A stretch of DNA of 15,353 nt. Origin: UBA11164 sp002420085 (lineage in GTDB: Bacteria; Pseudomonadota; Gammaproteobacteria; Xanthomonadales; Xanthomonadaceae). The DNA lies in NCBI GenBank assembly GCA_031976395.1, contig DALYLJ010000073.1, positions 1-15,353 on the forward strand, given 5' to 3'. Positions 1-6,167 of this stretch are shown piece after piece (within the stretch, counting starts at the first letter, position 1; every line of letters starts with the position of its first letter). Position numbers and translations under genes: made by a program. The notes below the pieces were generated by a model that saw only the letters and a program-made list of their open reading frames with translations, was not told the DNA's origin and did not search any database.

Positions 1-197
1 CCACACCGGTACCGATCCACACCGGCACAGCCCGGCGAAACCGACCGGCACACCCTCTACCAGGACGCCCAGCGCCGCCACCCACGCCGCTGGAGCCGGC
101 ATACCCGCCCGTGACCGGAACACCAAAAGGACCAGTCACCCTCAACCCTGAACGAGAATCACCCGTCGCAGCCGAACCACAACACCTGGCTGCATGA
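1..197 (+). pseudogene. 3' remnant of a transposase (DDE/integrase-core, IS3-like), frameshifted
   Basis: Frame 1 reads an arginine-rich end (TLYQDAQRRHPRRWSRHTRP) to a TGA at 112-114. From about 110 onward frame 3 continues with GPVTLNPERESPVAAE and stops at 195-197. Joined across the frameshift these resemble the C-terminal tail of integrase-core IS transposases, which typically end in a '..RHPERWS..TRNW.P.G.VTLNPER..' pattern (recalled from the family, not searched). The upstream part is outside the window. The missing NW and the frame change argue for a decayed, inactive copy. The sequence gacaactatcgtgaca at 206-221 could belong to the element's right end, but I see no confirmed terminal repeat. 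Positions 198-339, between this remnant and the next gene, hold nothing I recognise. Confidence 0.55.
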
Positions 198-339
198 TCC
201 ATGCGGACAACTATCGTGACAGAGGGGGAACCCGCTCATCGATTACGCACGCCGAATCCGAAGCCTCAGCCGGGAAATGCCCGCCAAAGACCCCCCCTCA
301 TCGACCGTCACTGCGACGAACCCATCGCGGTGAGGTGTT

Positions 340-756
340 TCATCGGGCCACTGTTGTCAACCACCGCTGGACGATCAAGGTCGCAATCAGTGAGGAGGCC
401 AGTAGAGCGAGACCTGGCCCAAGCGTTTTCTCTGCAATACTGAAAGAAAATGAATAGAAAAACCCAGAGAAATCGCGAAGCACAAACAACATGGTCAAGA
501 GGTACGAAAACAATATTCCTGAAACCACCGCAAGAAAATACTGATGCAACGAAAATCGATGCATGAGCAACAATAATAAAATCTGAATGAAAATTTGCAA
601 ATAAAGAAAGCGCGAAAGCACGGCCAACCCGCTGTCAGCGAACGCTTCAGCTATTTGAAAATTTCTGGCGAACAAAGAGAAAAATAGATATATGAAGAAA
701 AAAGCAATAATATCGACCCCTGTCAATATAACGCCAAACAAAATGGATTTGGTCAT
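340..756 (-). CDS. Small four-helix integral membrane protein, unknown function
   Basis: This 138-residue protein is almost entirely hydrophobic, with four predicted membrane segments at roughly residues 5-27, 46-67, 70-93 and 108-130. Short charged turns separate them (HRFSLHQ, LRDF, EKTLG). I do not recognise a family. The ATG at 754-756 follows a GAGGG with 9 nt spacing, which supports the start. The coding DNA is strikingly AT-rich and uses many A/T-ending codons, unlike the GC-rich genes from 3.5 kb onward, which suggests acquisition by transfer. It is the last gene of the Rhs-module side of the island, so an inner-membrane immunity or accessory role is possible, but that is only inference from position. 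An upstream element with three phased TGAATT words may regulate it. Confidence 0.6.
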   Translation of the reverse strand: MTKSILFGVILTGVDIIAFFFIYLFFSLFARNFQIAEAFADSGLAVLSRFLYLQIFIQILLLLLMHRFSLHQYFLAVVSGILFSYLLTMLFVLRDFSGFFYSFSFSIAEKTLGPGLALLASSLIATLIVQRWLTTVAR

Positions 757-776
757 GACATCGCGCCCTCAACGTG

Positions 777-802
777 AATTCAAATTAATTCAGTTAAATT
801 CA
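777..802 (-). promoter_or_regulatory. Three TGAATT repeats at exact 10-bp spacing upstream of the membrane protein gene
   Basis: On the minus strand the hexamer TGAATT occurs at 797-802, 787-792 and 777-782. This exact 10-bp period places the copies on one face of the helix. The array ends about 20 bp before the ATG at 756 and just before the GAGGG ribosome-binding site. It may be an operator or a curved, AT-rich promoter element. No convincing -35/-10 pair could be fixed. The rest of 757-1108 holds only a doubtful small ORF (888-1112). Confidence 0.3.
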
Positions 803-887
803 TCGTCTTACATGCACCAGTGGCGGCAACCTACATTTTATGTAACGACTTGCACTTGAACGACAATGGTCATCGATTGTTTGAAAA

Positions 888-1112
888 TTATCGCCCGCGC
901 GATGAATTTGATCCGTGCCTGTTTTGCGACATGATGGCCTCGCCGAGAACTATTCTATGATAAGTATCCCAAAAATTGGGACTCTGAGCTGTATGCAATT
1001 CGACAAAACCAACCCCTGCCCTGATTGTAGGTGGCAATCGCCATCTACCAACTTGGGAAAATGCAATATTGGCTTGGTTATACACGTTCCACGCCCAGGA
1101 CGACCCCGTCAT
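888..1112 (-). CDS. Doubtful 74-residue ORF coupled to the preceding gene
   Basis: The ATG at 1110-1112 overlaps the TGA of the preceding secreted-protein gene (1109-1111) in an ATGA arrangement, a common sign of translational coupling. The product begins MTGSSWAWNVYNQANIAF. It has no recognisable domain, signal peptide or membrane segment. The Shine-Dalgarno upstream is weak. Base composition is intermediate, so coding bias does not help. It may be a real small protein of the cassette, a remnant of a larger one, or chance. An overlapping plus-strand ORF at 915-1178 looks even less convincing. Confidence 0.22.
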   Translation of the reverse strand: MTGSSWAWNVYNQANIAFSQVGRWRLPPTIRAGVGFVELHTAQSPNFWDTYHRIVLGEAIMSQNRHGSNSSRGR

Positions 1113-1594
1113 TCATTCCGTTCAGCATCGATGCAGACTCGACGACGCTCTCGGTTATTTTGCTGTTCTGACAAATAGAACATCGAACTTTCTGATCGGC
1201 CCTCGATTGCCGTGATCGGCACACATGCGACGAGATACGGATGACCCCAGTAAACCGCTTGGGTGACACCGTTTTTCGTTTCCAGCAGCACGTGAATAGC
1301 TTTCGTCTTCCGGAAAACTTCACGATGATTTGCCGTCAAATTGACCGTAATATCATTTTTTTCCATGTCACCAAAAATCAATGCGACCTTGGTCAACTTC
1401 ACCTCGAACACGGCAGAAAAAGAATAATCCCCATCGTCACTGACAACCGGCCCAACTTCTCTTGTTACAAATGGCCGCGCAAGAATCAATGACAGACTCC
1501 CTGGCGAATCATCGCTTTTAATTTCGGCTGAAATTGCCGGATTGATCAGGAAAGTGATGAACACACTGATGATCACGCCCATTATACTGCGCAT
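1109..1594 (-). CDS. Secreted protein of unknown function; candidate immunity partner of the Rhs module
   Basis: The 161-residue product opens with a clear Sec signal peptide (MRSIMGVIISVFITFLINPAISAE; cleavage probably after ISA). A mostly beta-like periplasmic domain follows, with two cysteines near the C-terminus (in LVACVPI and RRVCIDAE) that could pair. I recognise no named family. The start was chosen at ATG 1592-1594 because it puts the signal peptide at the N-terminus and lies just after the stop of the Rhs gene (TGA at 1596-1598). A GTG/ATG pair at 1631-1636 has a better ribosome-binding site (GGAG about 8 nt upstream of the GTG) but would overlap the Rhs gene by about 40 bp and add a charged leader. 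The position directly downstream of an Rhs C-terminus is where cognate immunity genes normally sit, and a periplasmic location would suit a toxin acting there. That role is inference. Confidence 0.7.
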   Translation of the reverse strand: MRSIMGVIISVFITFLINPAISAEIKSDDSPGSLSLILARPFVTREVGPVVSDDGDYSFSAVFEVKLTKVALIFGDMEKNDITVNLTANHREVFRKTKAIHVLLETKNGVTQAVYWGHPYLVACVPITAIEGRSESSMFYLSEQQNNRERRRVCIDAERNE

Positions 1595-1595
1595 G

Positions 1596-2816
1596 TCAAT
1601 TACCTGGGTAACGGCGCCATCTACCCGGCGCATCACGATTCACACTCCGATAATAAAAGGATCCATTCACTCGACCAACCTCCCAAATGTTTCTGCCAGT
1701 AGCACCTATTACAAAACTGGAAATGCCAGCAAATTTCACAGCGCTGTGATCTCCTCCGTTCGGCGGCTGCACTAGGCCGGAATAGTGAACGTGAACAATC
1801 GCTCCTGCACCTCTAGCAAGCTGCCCAACAGAACCGCCTTGTCCAGTAAATATCGCCACCCTACGGACAATGACTTGACCATCGCCATTTATTGCTAACG
1901 CCATAAATTTCTCGCCTTCTCTGACCCCTCTTGGAAGAGCGGCTCCAGCAGTAGCCGGACCCACACGTCTGAGAAATTCAGCATACCTTGGATCGGCTGT
2001 GACATCCTCTGTACCAGATGCCGGGCTCGAGTTGGCACGGGCTGCTGCGGCATCGACCGCTGCGTTATTTTCAAATCCATCAACAACGGTCGCGTTTTCC
2101 CACAACCCATTCTCAACTGCCTCAAGGTATTCATCCAACGTATAATTTAGATCTCGGTGTTGCAATTGATTGAACGCGAACGAAAACGCGCCCGTCAACG
2201 CGCCATTTGCGAACTTGCCGCCACTCAATGTCGAGGCCGTTCCTCCAACGATGGCAGATGCGACGCCCTGAGCATAGACGTTCTTGACGTTGGCGGCGAT
2301 CGCTGGGGTGGCGGCGGCGGTAAAGCCGGCGCTGGCGAAACCGTGACCAAACTTGCCACCCTGGAGGGTCGACATCACTCCACCGGCAACACCGTGCGCC
2401 ATCACCTTCGCGCCAAAGGCACCTGGTGACAGGCCACTGCCGAGGAAGCCACCGCTGGCCTGTTGCACGCCTTTGAAGGCTTCGCCTATGCCAAAGAACA
2501 ACGACGCGCTGAAGGCCCCGAACAAGCCCCCCTTGAGGCCACCACCGGATACAATCCCTGACAGAAACCCCGCGACGGCCGTGGAGGCGAACGAACCCAG
2601 GCCAAGGGTGCTCGTGAAGAACGCGCTCTGTGGCAAAAAGATGGTTATGGCGATCGCCAGCAGAGGCCGTAGGAACTTCTTGAAGAAACTGAAGCCGCTC
2701 GGATCCGTATAGCTCAGCGGGTTGTTCAGGACATAGCTGTAGCGGTTGAAGTTCTGACCGTTGTTCGGCTCCTGGATGATCGGGTCGGCTTGCGGGTATT
2801 CGAACCTCGGCGTCAA
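1596..2816 (-). CDS. Orphan Rhs C-terminal module with JAMM/JAB-like terminal domain
   Basis: The 406-residue product starts at the very end of an Rhs core: residues 10-41 carry ADPIIQ, NRYSYVLNNP and LSYTDPSGF, the hallmark of the Rhs-associated core terminus. A hydrophobic, glycine-rich stretch follows (about 44-115). Then come two related blocks with the pattern STLxGGKFxxG (about 149-160 and 195-206). The terminal domain (about 295-395) has E300/E302, then VHVHYSG with H342 and H344, and D356 in PPNGGDHSA. This approximates the JAMM zinc-peptidase signature E...HxHx(7)SxxD, with Asn353 where Ser is usual, and it resembles JAB/DUF4329-type tips of polymorphic toxins. The thousands of residues of Rhs/YD repeats normally upstream are absent, so this is a displaced tip or a silent cassette. 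The only plausible start is TTG at 2814-2816, 2 bp after the stop of the upstream gene, so expression by coupling is possible. The family call is firm; the toxin activity is inferred. Confidence 0.75.
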   Translation of the reverse strand: MTPRFEYPQADPIIQEPNNGQNFNRYSYVLNNPLSYTDPSGFSFFKKFLRPLLAIAITIFLPQSAFFTSTLGLGSFASTAVAGFLSGIVSGGGLKGGLFGAFSASLFFGIGEAFKGVQQASGGFLGSGLSPGAFGAKVMAHGVAGGVMSTLQGGKFGHGFASAGFTAAATPAIAANVKNVYAQGVASAIVGGTASTLSGGKFANGALTGAFSFAFNQLQHRDLNYTLDEYLEAVENGLWENATVVDGFENNAAVDAAAARANSSPASGTEDVTADPRYAEFLRRVGPATAGAALPRGVREGEKFMALAINGDGQVIVRRVAIFTGQGGSVGQLARGAGAIVHVHYSGLVQPPNGGDHSAVKFAGISSFVIGATGRNIWEVGRVNGSFYYRSVNRDAPGRWRRYPGN

Positions 2817-2818
2817 CT

Positions 2819-3250
2819 CTATCCGGGCTCGGGCGAACAGAATTCTCGATGCACCACCAGATCAACCGCCACGAGCTGACCATCGTAATGGACAGTCGAG
2901 TCACCCGCAGTGCCCGGAGCGCGATTGGATACATCGATCAACTTAACCGCACCTGACCAGGCACAGGGCTGCCGGCGCAATTCGATGTCCAACGAGCCCT
3001 TGACGGCATCGAAGCTCGCATCGAAGCGGCCTTCGCTGTCCGTCATGGTCGAACCTAGCGATTTGGACCGCCCATACAACACGCCATGCAACTGTCGAAA
3101 AACAACAACCGCCCCCTGAACTGGTGCGCCATCATCGAAATGGGCAACACCTTCGACCCGCAACGAACGAGCATCTGCGCACCCTCCTCCCGCCAGGGCC
3201 AGTATTGCGCACGCATTACCGACCCAACGTGCCGCGAATCTGTTGGCCAT
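2819..3250 (-). CDS. Small secreted protein, possibly carboxypeptidase-regulatory-like
   Basis: The 143-residue product has an N-terminal signal peptide (basic NRFAARW, then a hydrophobic ACAILALAGGG core) with a probable AxA cleavage at ADA-RS. A cysteine in GGGCAD could suggest a lipoprotein, but the residues before it fit a lipobox poorly. The mature part (LRVEGVAHFDDGAPVQGAVV ... TDSEGRFDASFD) has the rhythm of a transthyretin-like CarboxypepD_reg fold: V-x-G-x-V, an 'A-V-V-F' strand, then D-x-x-G-x-F. A GGAG lies 10 nt before the ATG at 3248-3250. The gene ends at TAG 2819-2821, immediately before the Rhs module, so the two are probably cotranscribed. A TATAAA lies at 3310-3315 on this strand without a good -35. 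The 249 bp between this gene and the S9 peptidase gene otherwise hold only the tandem repeat at 3453-3500. Confidence 0.65.
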   Translation of the reverse strand: MANRFAARWVGNACAILALAGGGCADARSLRVEGVAHFDDGAPVQGAVVVFRQLHGVLYGRSKSLGSTMTDSEGRFDASFDAVKGSLDIELRRQPCAWSGAVKLIDVSNRAPGTAGDSTVHYDGQLVAVDLVVHREFCSPEPG

Positions 3251-3452
3251 AATTGATAACTCCGAATCGGACGATATTCAGATGCGTAACCGAGGAATTT
3301 CCAGTGAGATTTATATTTGGGTCACTAGCGCAGGACGAACAAGTCACTGGCCCGCCTAAAAATGGATTTCTTCCTCCTGGAATTAATCCGGACATCATCG
3401 CGATCAGGCCCGGTTCGCCCATCCACTGCTCCAACCAATCCCGACCCGGAAT

Positions 3453-3500
3453 CACCGCCCGGATATTTCACCGCCCGGATATTTCACCGCCCGGATGATT
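3453..3500. repeat. Three-copy 16-bp tandem repeat at the 3' end of the S9 peptidase gene
   Basis: The unit caccgcccggatattt occurs exactly at 3453-3468 and 3469-3484. A third copy at 3485-3500 differs in 2 bases (caccgcccggatgatt). The last base of copy three is the first base of the peptidase stop triplet (3500-3502), so the array forms the immediate 3' untranslated sequence. It marks the boundary between GC-rich chromosome and the lower-GC island. It is probably a slippage-prone minisatellite. No hairpin or T tract is evident. Confidence 0.85.
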
Positions 3501-5893
3501 CACTGCTCGGGCTGCAATACACGCTGGAACAGTGTGTGGATGCGCCGGTATTGGTCGAACCAGCTTTCCGGATGGACGAAACCATGGCGCTCCAAGGGAT
3601 AGCTGGCGAACTCCCAGTTGTCCTTGCGCAGTTCGATCAAGCGCTGCGCCAATCGCACGCTGTCCTGGTAGAACACGTTGTCATCGATCATGCCGTGGCT
3701 GATCAGCAGATGGCCCTTGAAGGCATCGGCGAATTCGATCGGCGAGGAGCGGCGATAGGCCTCCGGATCGATGTCCGGGGTGTTGAGAATGTTGGAGGTA
3801 TAGCCGTGGTTGTAGCTGGTCCAGTCAGTCACTGGGCGCAGGGCTGCACCGGCATGAAAGGCTTCGGGTGCGCGGAACAGCGCCATGAAGGTCATGAAAC
3901 CACCGTAGCTGCCGCCGTAGATGCCGACTCGCTGACGATCACCCTGTTGCGTCTCGACCAGCCAGTCGATGCCGTCGAGGTAGTCCTCCAGTTCGGGATG
4001 ACCCATCTGCCGGTAGATCGCTGTGCGCCAGTCACGGCCGTAGCCGGCGGATCCACGATAGTCCATGTCGAGCACGATGTAACCATCGGCAACCAGACGG
4101 TTGTGAAACATCTGCTCACGGAAGTAGTTCGGCCAGCGCGCCCAGACGTTCTGCAAATACCCCGCGCCATGCACGAACAGTGCGATCGGATAGCGCTTGC
4201 CGGGTTCCAGCGTGGTCGGCGTGTACAGCTTGGCCCAGATCGGTTCGGCGCCGTGCTTCGACGGCACCTGCACGTATTGCGGGGCGATCCAGTCGATGGC
4301 CCGGTAGTCGCGGGTGCGGGTATCGGTGAGGGTGTGTGCGCGGCCGTCAACGAGGTCGAGCATGGCCAGTTGCGGCGGTATGTAGCTGGACGATACGCGC
4401 AGGGCGATGCGCCGACCATCGGGCGACAGCACGAAACTCTCGACGCCATCGAAGGCGGTCAGTTCGCGCACCGGGCCGCCGGCCAGATCCCGGCTGCACA
4501 GTTCCCAATCGCCCGGCCAGGCGCGATTGCACAGGAAATAGAACCGACTGCCATCCGCCGACAGCACCGGGTCGGTCGCCTCCCAACGGCCTTCGGTCAG
4601 CGGCTTGGCGCGCTTGCCCGGTTCCAGGGTGTACAGGTGGGCGTAGCCGGTGTCCTCCGATTGCAGCCACAGGGTGCGATCGTCCGGCAACCAGCCAAAG
4701 GCGTTGTAGCGCCAATTGATCCAGCCGGGATCGGTCAGGCGATGGGCCGGCAGCAGTGCCTTCTTGGCGAAATCGACCGTGGCGATCCAGCGATCCTTGT
4801 TGTCGATCGCGCGCAGCATCACTGCCGCACGGGTGCCGTCGCGGGAGAATTGTGCCTGCATCCACTGGGTCGGACGCGAGCCCTTCAGTGCATCCTTGCC
4901 GGCCGCCTTGCGCAGATCCGCCAGCGGATCGACATCGATACCGGGCAGGCCATCGAGCGCCAGTTCGGTGCGGCTGCCGTCGCTGAGATCGATCAGGTGC
5001 AACGTATGCGGTGTCGGTGGATTGCGACCGACCCGAGTGCGCACGTCCTCGAACTCTTCGTAGCCGGTCTCGGTGACGTATTTCGGCATCTTGCCGGCAC
5101 GTCCGCGATCGCCGTTCTTCGGCTGAGTGGCGACCAGCAGATGCCGGGCATTGCTGCTCAGCACGCTGGCGACGATCTCGACCGTGTCGCCGAGAAAGAT
5201 CGGGTTTGCCGCGCGGCTTCGGTCGGCACGCCGTTGCGCCTCGGCGAAATCGCGCTGCATCTGCCGCTGATCGCGCTCGCGAGCCAGCGTGGCGATCAGC
5301 CGCAACTCGTGCTCACGTGCCGAATCGGCCTCGGGCGTCGCGGCTGGATCCTTCTCGGCGCGCAGTACCGCCAGCGGCGTGACCACCCGCTCATCGAAGC
5401 GCCAGCCATACCAGTCGTTGCCGACGCGCCACAGCAGCCCGCCATCGTCGCTGCCGAACATCGCATCGGCCACGGCACCCTGGCCACGGCTGACCTGGGT
5501 GAGCGTGCCGGTCGCCAGATCGCGGACGAACAGGTCGCCGTTGCGCACGAACGCTGCCCGTGCCCGGGCGCGATCGAACACCGGGTCGGGTGCGTCGAGG
5601 GTCGCCAATTCGGCGTCGGCCACCGGTCGCTGCGCCTGCTCGGCCAGATCGTAGGCGTGCAGATCACGCACCGGCGAGTCGACGCGCTTGAGCTGGAACA
5701 GGATGGCGCCACCATCCAGCCGCCAGTACGGGTTCTCGACCGAGGGACCGATCCAGTCCGGATCGGCCATGATCTGCTCAAGATCGACATCCACATGGGA
5801 ACGACGCCCCTCCTCCGCCCATCCAGCCGAAGAGGGAACGATCACAGCCAGCGCGAACAGACCGAGCAACACCCAGCGCAACACGAAGCTCAT
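3500..5893 (-). CDS. S9-family serine peptidase (prolyl oligopeptidase / DPP IV type), exported
   Basis: The product is a 797-residue periplasmic peptidase that likely releases dipeptides or cleaves short oligopeptides. A signal peptide (MSFVLRWVLLGLFALAVIVP...AGWAEE) is followed by an N-terminal beta-propeller-like region, seen as repeated W/G-rich blades such as NPYWRLDGGAILFQLKR and FSRDGTRAAVMLRAIDNK. An alpha/beta-hydrolase domain occupies roughly the last 260 residues. The nucleophile is Ser662 in GIYGGSYGGFMT (GxSxGG), the acid is Asp737 in HGMIDDNVFYQ, and the histidine is His770 in LERHGF, so the triad is complete. Family members of this type are 650-850 residues. The ATG at 5891-5893 was chosen because it begins the signal peptide; an in-frame ATG at 5972-5974 would add 27 unlikely residues, and the ribosome-binding site is weak for both. 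The substrate cannot be told from sequence. It sits alone, with no obvious operon partner. Confidence 0.92.
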   Translation of the reverse strand: MSFVLRWVLLGLFALAVIVPSSAGWAEEGRRSHVDVDLEQIMADPDWIGPSVENPYWRLDGGAILFQLKRVDSPVRDLHAYDLAEQAQRPVADAELATLDAPDPVFDRARARAAFVRNGDLFVRDLATGTLTQVSRGQGAVADAMFGSDDGGLLWRVGNDWYGWRFDERVVTPLAVLRAEKDPAATPEADSAREHELRLIATLARERDQRQMQRDFAEAQRRADRSRAANPIFLGDTVEIVASVLSSNARHLLVATQPKNGDRGRAGKMPKYVTETGYEEFEDVRTRVGRNPPTPHTLHLIDLSDGSRTELALDGLPGIDVDPLADLRKAAGKDALKGSRPTQWMQAQFSRDGTRAAVMLRAIDNKDRWIATVDFAKKALLPAHRLTDPGWINWRYNAFGWLPDDRTLWLQSEDTGYAHLYTLEPGKRAKPLTEGRWEATDPVLSADGSRFYFLCNRAWPGDWELCSRDLAGGPVRELTAFDGVESFVLSPDGRRIALRVSSSYIPPQLAMLDLVDGRAHTLTDTRTRDYRAIDWIAPQYVQVPSKHGAEPIWAKLYTPTTLEPGKRYPIALFVHGAGYLQNVWARWPNYFREQMFHNRLVADGYIVLDMDYRGSAGYGRDWRTAIYRQMGHPELEDYLDGIDWLVETQQGDRQRVGIYGGSYGGFMTFMALFRAPEAFHAGAALRPVTDWTSYNHGYTSNILNTPDIDPEAYRRSSPIEFADAFKGHLLISHGMIDDNVFYQDSVRLAQRLIELRKDNWEFASYPLERHGFVHPESWFDQYRRIHTLFQRVLQPEQ

Positions 5894-6089
5894 GACAGCA
5901 CACCCGATGATGAACACACCGCGAGAGTAGCCGGGAATGGCGATCCGGTCACCTGCCATTCGCCTGGTGCGCATCTGGGCAAAACGCGCGGTTCGGGTGA
6001 GATCAGCGGGCGCGGGCAGATGGCCGAGCGCCAGGGCGAGCCGGGCTGCGGCGCGCTGACCCGACCCATGCGACTGACTGTGAAACGCG

Positions 6090-6116
6090 GCGCGGCCGGT
6101 GGTGAGCCGGCCGCGC
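6090..6116 (-). terminator. GC-rich hairpin downstream of the acidic secreted protein gene
   Basis: gcgcggccgg (6090-6099) pairs perfectly with ccggccgcgc (6107-6116) across a 7-nt loop. It starts about 50 bp after the stop at 6168-6170, reading leftward. Only a TTT follows on the minus strand, so it is a strong stem with a poor U tract. The remaining sequence 5894-6089 before the S9 peptidase gene shows no other feature and no clear promoter. Confidence 0.5.
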
Positions 6117-6167
6117 GTTGCTGATGCCTTGGGGCATCGGGTTCAGGGGATGCCGATCGAGACGGGC

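Noticed and set aside
206..221. gacaactatcgtgaca as a transposon terminal repeat
   Set aside because: Suggestive position just after the transposase stop, but no matching partner end is in the window, so it cannot be confirmed.
194..457. Two small plus-strand frames after the transposase remnant
   Set aside because: No recognisable sequence, no good ribosome-binding site, and overlap with the better-supported membrane protein gene on the other strand.
915..1178. 87-codon plus-strand frame with several cysteines (NPCPDCR...GKC)
   Set aside because: The Cys pattern briefly suggested a zinc ribbon, but spacing and the basic low-complexity end do not fit, and it runs into the 3' end of the secreted-protein gene.
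2131..2934. 267-codon minus-strand frame overlapping the Rhs module
   Set aside because: Arg/Trp-rich product without domains; the overlapping frame carries the recognisable Rhs sequence.
3216..3455. 79-codon minus-strand frame upstream of the small secreted protein
   Set aside because: It overlaps the start of the better-supported secreted-protein gene. An internal AGGAGG-like stretch near 3370-3380 is not followed by a usable start codon.
3362..6124. Very long plus-strand reading frame (about 920 codons) opposite the S9 peptidase gene
   Set aside because: The minus strand encodes an unmistakable S9 peptidase with full catalytic triad. High GC with biased third positions routinely opens such antisense frames, and the product has no recognisable domains.
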